From the NCBI RefSeq assembly GCF_022581195.2, contig NC_061480.1:3224001-3288000 (forward strand): a DNA stretch of 64,000 nucleotides. The letters are read 5' to 3'. The stretch is from Helicoverpa zea. Its lineage: Eukaryota > Arthropoda > Insecta > Lepidoptera > Noctuidae. Under the pieces are notes generated by a model that made no database searches, was not told where the DNA came from, and was given only the letters and a program-made list of their open reading frames with translations. Position numbers and translations under genes: made by a program. Below, in pieces: positions 1 through 12,523 of this stretch. The stretch's first letter is position 1. Every line of letters starts with the position of its first letter.

Positions 1-314
1 CTGCCGAGGTCCGCGACAGTCGGCCGTACGCTTCTCAACATGGTCTAGCGCTTAATAACATCTATAGAATCTTAGTAAAACTAGAATTGAATTGTTTTTT
101 ATTTAGTCGGCAAAACTTCCTTTTGTTTTCATTACAATACAAATGCTTTTGAATCAGTATTTGGTAGTATCCTTCTTCATTTCTACTTTTTAAAGATAGT
201 GTCGATTGGTAATCTATTTTCATTATACAGCCACAGCAGCACGTCATCCTCCTCTTCTTCAAGGATATCAATTAGCACTTAGAGGGAACGGACGAACAAA
301 ATCGACTAATTTCA

Positions 315-470
315 AGACAATGCCGCGCGCGGTTTACGAAATTCGTCGGCCGCGCGCGACTGTCGTGGGCCTCGGCAGGGGTGCCATACATTTTCATAGG
401 TTGACTATAGTCGCGCGCGGCCGACGACAGTCGTAGGCCGCGCGCGTCCTACGATGTCGCGATGGACGGA
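315..470. repeat. CpG-rich inverted segment
   Basis: GGCCGCGCGCGACTGTCGT and GTCGCGCGCGGCCGACGAC face each other around a 70-base centre, suggesting a decayed hairpin-type element. No gene is present. Confidence 0.5.
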
Positions 471-2066
471 ATTCTACCTTAGATCAGGCGCAGGACCGAC
501 ATTGAAGTGCTCTCCGATGCACGGGTGTATCAATCACCAACTTCCAGGCTCCGGGCTGCTTTGTGAAAGTCTTCTAAAACCCACAAAGCGATTTCGGCCC
601 GATTCGAACTTCGAACCCGAGACCTCGTGCTCAGCAGCCGCACTTGCGACAACTAGACCAACGAGGCAGTTATTATTTTAATATTTAGGGATTATTTGAA
701 TATAGGTACTAGCTTTTGAGAGCGGTTTCATTTGCATTCTATAGAAAAAACATTGCATATTCGGATATGAAGAAGCCTATTTTCTTTTGTACATATATAA
801 GCTACAATACTGCCAATTTATATCCAAATTCGTTGAGCAGTTTTTTTTTGCGTGAATAACTAACAAACACACTCATGTTCCCGGGTAACTGGGTTGAGGA
901 GATCAGATAGGCAGTCGCTCCATGTGGCACATTTGACTTCGATAAGCACTGACAAGTAAAATTTTTATTTTAGCTAAAACCTTATCCTAACTATGACAAA
1001 TACTATACCGAAAACCGCAAAAAAATCGGCCCAGCTAGACGCCAGATTATCGCGCACAAGGATATGCATATACATACAGGCCAAGCTCCTTTTAATGAAC
1101 TCTTTAAAGGCTAGGCAGATGATGATATTTAATCAAGGTTAAGAGTACAACACAGCAAGTTTAATCTACCAAAGACCCGAATCTACGGGTCACTAAACTC
1201 CCTAAATCAAGATCATATTTCTTGACGGATGACTCACGAATTTCTTGAAACAACCAATTTATCATGTTTGGGTATTTCCTTAATATCCCGACTCCCGAGG
1301 CATTATAAAAGTGAGGTTAACTTAACGCCGTGTTTCAGAGGGCACTATAAACTGTAGGTCCCAGCTGTCATTGAACATCCTTGGCAGTCGTTACGGGTAG
1401 TCAGAAGGCAGTAAGTCTGACAACCAGTCTTACCAAGTGGTATTGGTGTCTATTTATATCAGATAGGTAATGGACGGATAAAGTCAAAAACTACTGAACC
1501 TATTAAAAAAAATCTTTCACGGTTAGAAAGCTACACTCTTCCCGAGTAACATAGGCTATATTTTATCCCGGTACGAGCAGTAGTTCCCACGGGACGCGAG
1601 TGAAACCGAGGTAAAACGGCTAGTTAAGCACGCATATAGATAGTGTTGTGATCAAAATGCAATAAAATGCATAGGTATGCAGCATGGTATCTGCTATGGG
1701 AATGCGAGGGTGCATCGACCGATGCATATCTTTATAGCCTTTGGCACCATAAAACTAGACATTCTGGTATTATGGTGTCTATAGAAATAATAGCTTTTCT
1801 ACATATTATCTATAAGAAATAGGAAATATATTTTTATTTGTACCCTAAAGGCTCCGAAACTACTGAACTGATTTGACAAAAGTCTTTCACTGTTGGGGCG
1901 CTACACTCTTCCCGAGTAACATAGGCTATATTTTATCCCGGTACGGGCAGTAGTGCCCACGGGACGCCAGTGAAACGACGGGAAAACGGCTAGTTTCTAT
2001 ATAAAATGAATCCCTATATTCCTTGGTCACGTCATCACGCGAGACTGGCTGGACCGATTAAGCTTA

Positions 2067-2497
2067 CGCGGTGTCCTGCGTGAGCGACGAACGCGACGCG
2101 ACGCGACGCAACACGACGCGACGTAATGCGACGCGATGCTATACGCGACAGATGTCCTACGTGATTTTGGTCATTACTTCTCAAATCATGGAGAAGTTGT
2201 GTTACAATTTTGCTTGAAAGTTCATATTTAAAGTACAGACAGCAACAATCTTCCAACTTGTTTGTACTAATAAACGATTTCTTTAATATTTATGTTTTTT
2301 TTGTCCCACAACAATCAACGCTTCTGAATAGTTCGCGGTGTCGCGTCTGGTCGCCCTCAAAACAAGTACGCGTTACGTCGCGTCTCGCCGCAGACTGTCA
2401 CATAGGCCGCATGTAGGGAATTCCTTTGAGTTGATCGCGTTCGTCGCGTTCGCAGCGTCGCGTCGCGTCGCGTTCGTCGCTCACGCAGGACACCGCG
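2067..2497. mobile_element. MITE with 43-bp GC-rich terminal inverted repeats
   Basis: Perfect 43-base inverted repeats begin CGCGGTGTCCTGCGTGAGCG and continue into GCGAC repeats. The element is flanked by TTA on both sides (2064-2066, 2498-2500). A TWA-type 3-base duplication suggests the PIF/Harbinger group. No coding capacity. Confidence 0.8.
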
Positions 2498-3399
2498 TTA
2501 GAGACGGGAGAAGGAAATAGAATAGTTTTTGTCACCATCCGACTACGGGAAGCAGTTATCTCGGGACGCAGGTGAAACCGCAGGAAGAGGCTGACATTTG
2601 ACTTTGAGTAGAATCGCAAGAAGCAGGTAGTTAAATCAAAAATTATCGAGCGATTTTAACCATGAGGTTCAAACTAACTATGTATATTTTAAAACTAAAG
2701 ACGCACACATTAGTATGTGGTGAGAACATTGTACAATGTTGCGTGGTTCTTATAAATATTTATATTTAACTGTAGTTATACCAAACATTCAACGTCTGTA
2801 GGCAAGTGCTGTAATACATTAACTATGTAAGAAACATTGTTAAATCTCCCAAAACTTATTCATCATCTGCCGAGCCTTTCCCCAACTATGTTGGGGTCGG
2901 CTTCCAGTCTAACCGGATGCAGCTGAGTACCAGTGTGTCACAAGGAGCGATTGCTTATCTGATCTCCTCAACCCAGTTACCCGGGCAACACAATACCCCT
3001 TGGAAAGACTGGTGTCAGACTTACTGGCTTCTGACTACCCGTAACGACTGCCAAGGATGTTCAATCTCCCAAAACTATTGGTAAAAAAGTTATAAAATGA
3101 CGTCCGGCTGTTCTCTCTAAGGAGATCAGCTGCGCTGCTCAGGACATATTATAGTGCACGCACATTAGCTTGGACTGCGGTGCACTCAGTATTCCTTCAC
3201 TCTCATAGCGCGATGCGACGACAAGCCGACACTACCGGAGAGAGATCACAAGCACGACATTAACGTGCGACACGATGCACGGGTGAATCAATCACCATCT
3301 TACAGGCTCTAAGCTGCTCTAAGTTTCTAAAATCGAATCGAACCCAAGACCAGGCCTCTGTCACTCGACGTACTTGCGCGCGATAAATGCCTACCGCTC

Positions 3400-4585
3400 G
3401 CTGGGTTACCGGTAGCCCCACGCGGCTCAGGGCTTTCAACAGTCACACGCGCCGCGCGCGTTCCAATATTTATTATTTTTATTTCGTGGCATGTTATGCA
3501 GGTTATGCTGTTGGTTTTTATAAGGTTTTTTAAGCTACCTAACAAACTGATGGATTATTTTGAGGTGTGTTGGTTTATATGCGACTATTGTAAGATTTAG
3601 AAACATTTTATATTTATGAACTTATCTAGTAATTCTATTTTTTTTAATAAATTAATACTTATCTACTTTATGATTTTAACAACAGAGATCATTAGGTACT
3701 TATTTTACTTTAGATACCTACTTAGTTATATGAACTGTATTGTGAGTTTTGTAGCTCAAAACACATGTCGAGTGTAAGTAGGTATAGTTCTGGTCCAACT
3801 TAATGACGACTCGGAACATTACGCGTGTCGCTACGCAGAAACCAATTTTAGGTATGTATCAACACTCCAAAAGCCAGCTCGAAAAATAGTTAGAAACCGC
3901 CTTTGATTTTGACGAAAGCTTTACTTAAGTACTTACCTATGCTTACGTATTAGGTAATATTTAGTAATATGTACCCATACTCCATTTTAGTAGGCAATAC
4001 AATAGTTAACTAAAGAAAAATATTCTTGATATTACTTTTTATTTAAAAACTCAGTTTTAAAAAAGGCTATCTTAAAATAAGCGTAACTTTGTTTTCCTAC
4101 TTAAATATTAATAAATTGTAAGAAGCAACCCTAAGCACGACCACGGCACGGTTGCGGTCACTGAACTGTGCGCTATCGCATTGGAATAACAATCAAGCGC
4201 TCGAGCTTTTAAGGTTCATTTTATAACGCAGCTAGGAATTTGTAGGTAGTTGGGGAACTTGTAGGTGCTTATAACAGTAGGTATGGACTTTTTTGTATGG
4301 AGTGATTTATCTGTTACGTAGTAACTATTATATAATCTGTGCCAAGACCTTATAGACAGCAGTTGATATATTCGACAACTAGACCGAGGCGGTTTGTTTG
4401 TAGGTAAATAAGTAAATGATGATGAGTCATATTGAGCAATACATTGGTTTAATATTTATATTATTATATGCTTACAATGCCATTAAAATTGCATAACAGT
4501 ATGCTGAGCCAAGATCTAATTCGATTACTACCTGTGTATTGTGACCTAGAATTTACACATATCATATTAATAGATTTGGTAAAAT
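3400..4585. other. AT-rich intergenic stretch without recognisable features
   Basis: No coding potential and no repeat family recognised beyond simple AT-rich sequence. Confidence 0.5.
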
Positions 4586-5549
4586 ATCATCATCTCCCGA
4601 GCCTTTTCCCAACTATGTTGGGGTCGGCTTCCAGTCTAACCGGACGCAGCTGAGTACCAGTGTGCCACAAGGAGCGACTGCCTATCTGAACTCCTCAACG
4701 CAGTTACCCGGGCAACCCAATACCCCTTGGTAAGACTGATTGTCAGGTTTCAGGCTTCTGATTACCCGTAACAACAGCTAAATCAGTTACCGGGATAAAA
4801 TATAGCCTATGTTACTCGGGAAGAGTGTAGCGCCCCAACAGTGAAAGAATTTTACAAATCGGTTCAGTAGTTTCGGAGCCTTTAGGGACAAACAGATGAA
4901 TGTTCCCTCTTAATTATATTAGTACAGATATAGATATTTTAGATATATGGTAAATCCCGGAACTTTGATAAAGATAATGTATGAGTAAGTAAATCGTTTT
5001 GAAGAGGTATTTCAAAGTGGGTAATCTTCATTTCTATCTATAAGATAATATATCAAAACAAGACCTACATTTTAAGAATATAATATTAAACATGTTAAAT
5101 TGAAGTTAAGCCAAATCAAAATCAAAAATCGCTTATTCAAAATTAGGCTGCAAAACAGCACTTTTCGAACGTCAGAAATTTACAAAATACAGCCCCCAAA
5201 ACGCTCACCCTTCACCACTTCCTATGTGTTGTTGCTGGGAAGAAGAAGTGGCGCAACAAACTCCCCAGCAACACATGTCTGTCTGTAGGTTAGAAGAACC
5301 TTTCAAAATATACCTATACCGCGTTCGCTCCTAGGATGGGTGACCAACTACATTTTTTATTACGGAAAATCATCAAATGTCGGCTCGGGAGTGTCAGACT
5401 CTTACTGACTAAACCCGCCATGTTCCTTCTTAAGCCCGCCATGTACCAGCGCAGCGATAGTGAGCGCGAACAATCCCGCAGTCCCGGCAGGTGACCAACT
5501 ATATCATGACGAGTTCCTCCGTGTTTCGGAAGGCACGATAAATTGGTCC

Positions 5550-5603
5550 CGGCTGTCATTTGAACATCTTTGGCGGCTGCCAAAGATGTTCAAATGACAG
5601 CCG
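5550..5603. repeat. Perfect 25-bp hairpin at a head-to-head family C junction
   Basis: Arms 5550-5574 and 5579-5603 are exact inverses (starting CGGCTGTCATTTGAACATCT) around a 4-base loop GGCT. Confidence 0.9.
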
Positions 5604-6188
5604 TGTAATGGCTATTACGGGTAATCAAAAACCAGTAAGTCTGACAACCGGTCTTGCCAAGAAGTATTGAGTTGGTCGGGTAACTGGGTTGAGGAGATCA
5701 GATAGGCAGTCGCTCCATGTGGCCTGATGTGGCACACTGGTACTCCGCCGCGTGCGGGTTTACTGATCGAAACATAGTTGGGAAAGGGCTAGGCAGATGA
5801 TAATATTATCATAGAAGCATGAATCTATAGACAGACGCAACGCATTTTCTTTTCAAAACCAGTTGCTAGCAAAAGTATTTTTACACCTAGAATACAATAT
5901 TTTAAATTGTTTTTAGTTACAATAAGTGAGGTACGATATATTTTGCACCTGTATAAATAATATGACTTAAGTAAATAATTAGCATAATGTTTGAACGTCA
6001 TCATTAACTTGCTAAGTAAATAAATATCTTGGCAACTGTTATGTTTATCGAAACTAATATTTTTTGTTGGTATATTAACTGTACAACCAGGTATGTGAAC
6101 AAAAAAATGGATACTAGTTTTTTTGTGGTCAACCGTAGTAGAAGTAGTATATCAATTTATCATACTTCTATACTAATATATTAAAGTA

Positions 6189-6402
6189 CTAGCTTCCGCC
6201 CGCCGCTTCGCCCGCGTAGAGTTCGGTTATATCGCGTTTCCAAAAGAACTCTTCAAAAGTCCGGGATAAAAACTATCCTATGTTCTTTCTCAAGGTCAAC
6301 TCTATCTCTGTACCAAATTTTATAAAAATCAGTTCAGTGGTTTAGACATGAAAGCGTAACAGACAGACAGAGTTACTTTCGCATTTATAACATTAGTAGG
6401 GA
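6189..6402 (-). mobile_element. Non-autonomous Helitron (GCGAAAGTAACTCTGTCTG type)
   Basis: Minus strand, from TCCCTACTAATG to GGCGGAAGCTAG, between A and T. Close relatives: 27209-27426 (+), 33604-33816 (+) and 47983-48271 (-). Confidence 0.78.
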
Positions 6403-6789
6403 TTGAGGAATACTTTTCTTCCTCAGACCATTTTTTTCCGATTCCACAAAGTAAATGAAGGTGACAACATCTGAATCCATAACCATCTTTTTAGGAAACC
6501 AAAAAAAAGAGCTAACTACAATATTTTAACTCACTTATTTATAAAAAATGCTCAAAAAGATCCTGTTTAGCATCTGACGCCATTTCAATAATGACGGTAG
6601 CCGGTGATTTAAGTTTCTGAGAAACGTGCAACACATACATACATGCGCACGACTTGAGAATAACTTTGGAGCTTTGTAAGGAAAATGATCTCGGTACATT
6701 TTAACTTTTAATCGATTCAGGGTTAAGCTTATAACAGACTTTAAATCATTATTATTTATAAACGATATTTTTAGTAAAATAATTTCGCA

Positions 6790-7165
6790 TCTGCTAAGCC
6801 TTTTCCCAACTATGTTGGGGTCGGCTTCCAGTCTAACCGGATGTAGCTAAGTACCTGTGTGCCACAAGGAGCGACTGCCTATCTGACCCCCTCAACCCAG
6901 TTACCCGGGCAACCCAATACCCCTTGGTAAGACTGGTTGTCAAACTTACTGGCTTCTGACTACCCGTAACGACTGCCAAAGATGTTCAAATGGCAGCCGG
7001 GACCTACAGTTTAACGTGCCCTCCGGAACACAGTCAAGATATACTTAGAAAGTACATACAAACTTAGAGAAGTTGCGTTGGTACTTGCCTGACCTGGAAT
7101 TGAACACACACTCATACTTGAGAGGTTGGTTCTTTACCCACTATGCCACCACGACTTTTTCACGA
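6790..7165 (+). repeat. Family C retroposon, near full length
   Basis: A dispersed repeat recognised by CAACTATGTTGGGGTCGGCT near its start and a degenerate tRNA-like end (GACCTGGAATTGAACACACA, CCACTATGCCACCACGACTT). Other copies: 2865-3075, 4588-4775, 13090-13680 (interrupted), 15838-16030, 19000-19310, 20330-20705, 24960-25060, 50160-50310, 61415-61840. Minus-strand pieces are at 1330-1440, 5530-5800, 32660-32740, 35575-35660, 48415-48500 and 54400-54880. The tRNA-like end suggests a SINE read in antisense, but this is inference. Confidence 0.7.
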
Positions 7166-7818
7166 GTATTCGGTAATATACCAATTGAAATCATTATTCG
7201 TCGGTAGCAAATCAATCATTGACAATTATTGCATATACATAGAGTTACAAACGCATAGACAAGGAAATGTAAACAATATTATACATTGAGCATGTAGCCA
7301 AAAGTATATGCAATGTTTTTAATTCATTACCGTGTTTCTTGTATGGAGATTTGCAATTCAGTTTTTTTTATATGCAAGAAGCTTCTACCGTGTCACACAC
7401 AAGGGAATTACGTCCCGTATATGGATAAAAAGTAGTCTGTATGTTATTATGATTAAGCTACATTTACAGTGGCGGATTAACGTATAAGCACTACAAGCAC
7501 GTGCTTGGGGCCCCTGTTCTCCAGGGGCCTCCATCCTCTGCTGGCGTTTCATTTTATACCTACCTACATTTTATCGAGATTCATCCACAATATGTCCGAA
7601 TTCACAAGGCGCGAGCAGTTCGGGAATGACCCTTCATACACCCCCGCCTCTAAACTTGATTGGACGCAGTGCTGTTGATTGTTGTATGATCGCAGTGAAT
7701 TTTTTTCAATTGTGCCGTTGTTATAAAATTTTTTTCGGCTTCTACTCATCGTTGGGCAGTTTTAAAAGAATTAATAGGCAACGATAGCGTGTTGAAGTCG
7801 CTATCGGACACTCGTTGG

Positions 7819-8827
7819 CAGTAGCGGCTTTAGGGTAGGGCGCGGTTGGGCGACGGCCCAGGGCGCCGGACATAAGGGGCGCCGCAGGCGCCCCCAACCA
7901 ATCCTTGATCAGAATTTTACTCCTATTTTTGTTTTAAATTTCATCAAAGATCGCAGCTTACAAGAACTGTATCCAAATGTATGGATAGCATCAGGGCCGC
8001 CTTAACCTATGGTGCAGGGTGTGCGAATAACCCGGGCGCCGTGGGCTCAGGGGCGCCGCGGTACGCTCCTCGACCAAGAAATTTCAAATTAATTAATGTA
8101 TTGTCATACAATGCCGGGCGCGTTAGATACACTACTTTTATGTCCCAAAACTGAAAAATTTTCGCGCTCGCTTCGCTCGCGGTTTCTTTACTTTACCCTT
8201 ACATTTTTTTTCACATATAGCTACTTTTAATTTAATATCCCACTACACAAAAAAATTCGCGTTCCCTTCGCTCGCGGCTTCTCCACCTCACAGTCGCCTT
8301 TTATTATATATGTTAAGGACTTTTAGCGATCTAAATCTCAAAAAAGCTTTTTCGGGCTTGTTTCACTTTATAGTTGTTTTTATTTTTCAATTTTTTTTTG
8401 TCTACCCTAGCAAAAAGGTAGCGTCGTTTTTAAGTCCTTTTATTAATAAGAAAGTAACTTCTAGTTTCTATTTATGGTACTACTTTAAGTCCCAAAATTT
8501 TAATTCATAGGCGCCAACACCAACAAAGAGTTATCTACGTTTGGGCTACATTTTAAGTCATTTTTGTTTTGAGTTCTAAAATATAACAAAAAAGTTCGCG
8601 CTCGCTTCGCGCAATCAGAACCTGTGTCCCCGTGTTTTTGCATTCACCAACCAGCAATAACTTATGTACGATTGGGCTACATTTTACGTAATTTTTGCTT
8701 TGACTTGTTGACTATAAAAAAAAATCGGTCACTACGTATGTCTCTGTTTTTCGAATGGGTTTGAATTGCAGTTGGGGGCGCCGTAGAAATCTCGCCCAGG
8801 GCGCTAGTAGAGTTAAAGCCGGCACTG
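7819..8827. mobile_element. Second hAT element nested in the first
   Basis: Ends CAGTAGCGGCTTTA and TAAAGCCGGCACTG are flanked by the 8-base duplication CTCGTTGG (7811-7818, 8828-8835). The 1009-base interior has no coding capacity but has GGGCGCC-rich ends and CGCTCGCTTCGCTCGCG palindromes. A further hAT-like end, CAGGGCCGCCTTAACC, starts near 7990. Confidence 0.85.
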
Positions 8828-8841
8828 CTCGTTGGGAAGCT

Positions 8842-9098
8842 TTTTTTTTTTTTTTTTTTTATCGACGTAAAATCATCAAATGACCCCTCCCGCTGTGGGT
8901 TAGCAGCGGTGAGGGAGTGTCAGACTCTTACTGACTAAAATCGTCGTGTTCCGTCATAGGCCTTTTATGTACCAGGGCCGCGGTATCTCTTTCGAACAAC
9001 CCGCAGCCCCGGCAGGCCTTGGCCCTGCTGGGCCCCGCTGGGGTTGCTGACGTCTCTTTGAGGAGCGCGTGGAACAACGCGCGCCGTCGACACGGGGT
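8842..9098 (-). mobile_element. 5'-truncated non-LTR retroposon (family F)
   Basis: Poly(T) on the plus strand marks a minus-strand insertion with a poly(A) tail. A 14-base target duplication CTCGTTGGGAAGCT flanks it (8828-8841, 9099-9112). The body has GTCAGTAAGAGTCTGACACT followed by a GC hairpin. Related copies are near 5373-5500, 17755-17885, 18771-18968, 22365-22525, 30290-30450, 53675-53810 and 54517-54824. Confidence 0.8.
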
Positions 9099-9299
9099 CT
9101 CGTTGGGAAGCTCACGCTGTAACTACGAGTGCAATATAACAATCATATCCGAAAATTTTGGGTGATTTAGATCAGTGGTTCTTAACCGGTGGTCCGCGGA
9201 CCACTGGTGGTCCCCGGAGGCAGTCCAAGTGGTCCGCGAAGCTTTGCTTCGCGACGTTGTTATCGATCTTACGTATATATCGATCTTACTTGTCCAACA

Positions 9300-9660
9300 G
9301 AAAAAATGAAGGTTTGAAATGTAGCCCTTTTACGTGATTTTGGTTCTGAGTCTTAAAAAATAATAAAGATTTCTCGCTCGCTTCGCTCGCGTATTCAGAA
9401 ACTGTATGTCCTCGTTTTTTCATTTGTCAACAAACAAAAAGTTAAGTACGTTTGGGCTACATTTGACGTAATTTTGGTTCTGAGTTTTAAAAAATAATCA
9501 AAATTTCCCGCTCGCTTCGCTCGCGTATTCAGAAACTGTATGTCCTCGCTTTTACATTTGTCAACAAATAAAAAGTTAAGTACGTTTGGGCTACATTTTA
9601 CGTAATTTTGGTTCTGAGTCTTAAAAATAATTAAAATTTCGCGCTCGCTTCGCTATTTGT
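9300..9660. repeat. 134-bp tandem repeat with CGCTCGCTTCGCTCGCG palindrome
   Basis: Nearly three units of a 134-base repeat (TACGTTTGGGCTACATTT at 9447 and 9581). Each contains the palindromic CGCTCGCTTCGCTCGCG. Diverged units continue within 8100-8760 in the nested hAT. Confidence 0.75.
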
Positions 9661-10304
9661 AACTACATAGGCGTCGCGCGATTTCTTGTCGGTCAATTTC
9701 TTCTACTTTCCATTCCATTTAAGCAATAAAGGGTCTACACAGGCTCAGTGCTTAGGGCCTCGGATACTCTTAATCCGCCACTGTACATTTATATATTATA
9801 TGAATTGTGTTGCTGGGGAGTTTGTTCCACCACTTCTTCTTCCCAGCAACAACACAGGAAGTGGTGAAGGGCGGGCGTCTTTTGTAAATTTGACGTTCAA
9901 AAACTGCTGATTATCAGCCTACTTTGATTAAATGACTTTTGATTTTGATTATGCACATAATAGGTTAGCTACATTATGAGTTTCATCAAAATCCATCCAG
10001 TAGTTATTGCGTAAAAGAGTAACAATTTGAAGGTTGTTTAGAAAAACCTTGAAACTTGAGAGGAATTTAAAACTATATCTGTATATTACAGACTAGCTAT
10101 CTCCCCCGGTTTCAGTCGCATCCCGTGGGAACTACTGCCCGTACCGGGATAAAATATAGCCTATGTTACTCGGGAAGAGTGTAGCTTTCCAACAGTGAAA
10201 GAATTTTGCAAATCGGTTCAGTGGTTTCACCGTTTACTAACAAACTGTAAAATGTTTTCTCTTTTATATATTAGCAATATAATATATTATTAAAAATACT
10301 CACA

Positions 10305-11744
10305 TTAAGGCATCGTCTGACTTCCTTGAGCACGTATACTGCCCGCTCTGCTCAACCGCTTCCCAATCGTCTGCACATGAAAACCGATATTCTGCAACGC
10401 CTCATGATTCAAGATCTTCCTTCCATCGAATATATACGCAGGCTTCATCATCACTTCGTATATCTTCTTAAAATCTAACATCTTAAACTCGTCCCATTCG
10501 GTACATAGAACTATAGCATGAGCCCCTGTTACTGCCGAGTATGCGGTATCATGGATTTCAACGTTGCTTTTAACTTTCTCCGGTTCGGATGTTACATATG
10601 GGCTTGTGAGCTCGTAGAAAATCTGGTCCGGTTCTACTTTAGGGTCATATATGTGTAGTTTAGCCCCTTCGTCTAATAAAGTTGTTGATACATGAATAGC
10701 GGGTGATTCTCTCGTGTCTCCTGTATTTTTCTTGAATGAAAAACCGAGTATGGCTATTTTCTTGTCCGATACCGTGTTGAATAGTGACTCGATGACTTTT
10801 CTAGTGAAGCGAGCTTTCTGATAATCATTTAAGTTGAGTACTTGCTGCCAGTAAGCGGCCACTTCAGGCAAATTTAGGCATTCACACAAGTAGATAAGGT
10901 TTAAAATGTCTTTCTGGAAGCAACTGCCTCCGAAACCTATTGACGCTTCAAGGAATTTTGGTCCAATACGAGAGTCTCTGCCTACAGCTCTTGCAACCTC
11001 TGACACGTCGGCACCGGTAGCCTCACAGACGGCAGATAAAGAGTTAATACTTGATATACGTTGGGCGAGGAATGCATTAGCGGCTAGCTTAGACAGTTCG
11101 GAACTCCAAGTGTTGGTGGTAAGTATGTTTTTAGCTGGTATCCAATGCTCGTAAACCCAGCACAGCTCTTTAATAGCCTTCTGACCATCAGCAGTATCTT
11201 CACCACCGATTAACACTCTCTCGGCCTCTACCAAGTCAACGATAGCAGTTCCTTCAGCCAAAAACTCAGGGTTAGACAGAATCTGGTACTCGACACCCGG
11301 CTTAGTGTTCGCTCTCAATATTTTCATAATAATTTCAGCTGCTTTAACTGGCACCGTACTCTTTTCAACTACAATCTTGTTACTGGTAGCCAAGTCTGCG
11401 ATCATACGGGCTGCACTTTCAACATATTTTAAGTCTGCAGCCCTGCCTTTGCCGTTTCCAAACGTTTTAGTAGGCGTATTGACTGATATAAATATCAAAT
11501 CAGCCTCCTGTATACTTTTCGCGATGTCCGTAGAAAAAAAAAGATTCCTACCTCGGCACTGTCGGACCACATCGTCTAACCCGGGCTCGTAGATCGGCAA
11601 TTTGTCGGAATTCCACTGGTTTATTCTTTCAACACTCTTGTCGCAAACAGTAACTTGAATATTAGGGCATTTCAGGGCTATCACACTACACGTAGGACCG
11701 CCGACATATCCAGCTCCCAAGCAACAAATTTTCTCGATAACCAT
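10305..11744 (-). CDS. Ugdh: UDP-glucose 6-dehydrogenase
   Basis: A complete 479-residue reading frame for the NAD-dependent cytosolic enzyme that oxidises UDP-glucose to UDP-glucuronate, the precursor for glycosaminoglycans (Drosophila sugarless). Residues 9-15 form the Rossmann glycine motif (LGAGYVGG). NPEFLAEG is at 158-165 with the catalytic Glu at 164. SSELSKLAANA contains Lys219 and Asn223. GFGGSCFQKD carries the catalytic Cys275 and Asp279, followed by a UDP-binding C-terminal domain with DPKVEP and FDGRK. Length and sequence match animal UGDH from end to end, and the start gives the normal N-terminus. The coding region has no intron, unlike the neighbouring genes. Just after the stop the transcript reads T-GTGAGT, which could be a 3'UTR splice donor. 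No AATAAA was found before a Helitron copy begins at about 10280. An intact retrocopy is an alternative, but nothing looks decayed. Confidence 0.96.
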   Translation of the reverse strand: MVIEKICCLGAGYVGGPTCSVIALKCPNIQVTVCDKSVERINQWNSDKLPIYEPGLDDVVRQCRGRNLFFSTDIAKSIQEADLIFISVNTPTKTFGNGKGRAADLKYVESAARMIADLATSNKIVVEKSTVPVKAAEIIMKILRANTKPGVEYQILSNPEFLAEGTAIVDLVEAERVLIGGEDTADGQKAIKELCWVYEHWIPAKNILTTNTWSSELSKLAANAFLAQRISSINSLSAVCEATGADVSEVARAVGRDSRIGPKFLEASIGFGGSCFQKDILNLIYLCECLNLPEVAAYWQQVLNLNDYQKARFTRKVIESLFNTVSDKKIAILGFSFKKNTGDTRESPAIHVSTTLLDEGAKLHIYDPKVEPDQIFYELTSPYVTSEPEKVKSNVEIHDTAYSAVTGAHAIVLCTEWDEFKMLDFKKIYEVMMKPAYIFDGRKILNHEALQNIGFHVQTIGKRLSRAGSIRAQGSQTMP

Positions 11745-12088
11745 GTTTTTACAGCAAAAAAACTGCTCACAAATGCACCAGCCACACGCTCAGACACCAC
11801 GGAAGTGATTAACAACGTTCACAATACTCAAAAGCGCGATTTTATCTAATTAAAATACTATGTTTTACTGCTAGATTAGATCGACGATTTTTATCGTTCC
11901 ACGTCCGTTTGGAGTGGGTTTTGTTAGAGTTTTTGTGATTAACACATGTGGCGACCAAATGTTTGGGCCGTTGGACCGTAATTAAGGCCTGAGCGGCGCT
12001 CACAAGCTTTTTATTGTAGCACGAACCGATGTGCAATCGTGAATCGTCAGCCAGCCAATATGCAGACACAAGTCAATGACATTTGCGT

Positions 12089-12523
12089 AGGGATGGGATA
12101 CCGTACGTCGCGCGTCGCGTACATACATTCAGAATTCTTAGAATTCCGATATCGTATTGATAAAAAATAAAGTCGTAAAGATTATTTTGATTTAACTGGA
12201 GCATTTGATTGTTGCAATAAAATTTAATGGTGCAATAAAGTAAATCTTTTGTGGCTGGTGATTTTGTGTTCAATAGAGTAATTTTTTTGTAATAATTTAA
12301 AACAATAGGATGTAATTATTGCTCTTATAAACCTGAATTAAAGTTTTGCAGCTTAAAGCTACGAAATTTGTAAAGCACCAATTGTACATATTATCTCTAA
12401 GGCGGCCAACCGTACCGCATTCTGCGGGACCGTCCCGCAATGCTTGACGAAATCCCGTTTTGAAATTATTAGTAAAATAGTCCCGCAAAACCTCGTATGC
12501 GTCCCGCATGTCCCGCATCCCTA
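12089..12523. repeat. Possible MITE upstream of UGDH
   Basis: TAGGGATGGGA at the left and CCCGCATCCCTA at the right are near-inverse. The right half has repeated GTCCCGCA words. The boundary match is short. Confidence 0.35.

Larger units (their letters stand above)
7467..9783. mobile_element. hAT-type DNA transposon, non-autonomous, heavily nested
   Basis: Ends read CAGTGGCGGATTAA and its inverse, flanked by a perfect 8-base duplication TACATTTA (7459-7466 and 9784-9791). That combination is diagnostic of hAT elements. No transposase frame is left. The interior carries a second hAT (7819-8827), a retroposon (8842-9098), another hAT-like end at 9174 (CAGTGGTTCTTAACC) and a 134-base tandem repeat. 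Confidence 0.85.

Noticed and set aside
10906..11592. Plus-strand frames of 82 and 95 residues
   Set aside because: Antisense of the UGDH coding region, with no independent support.
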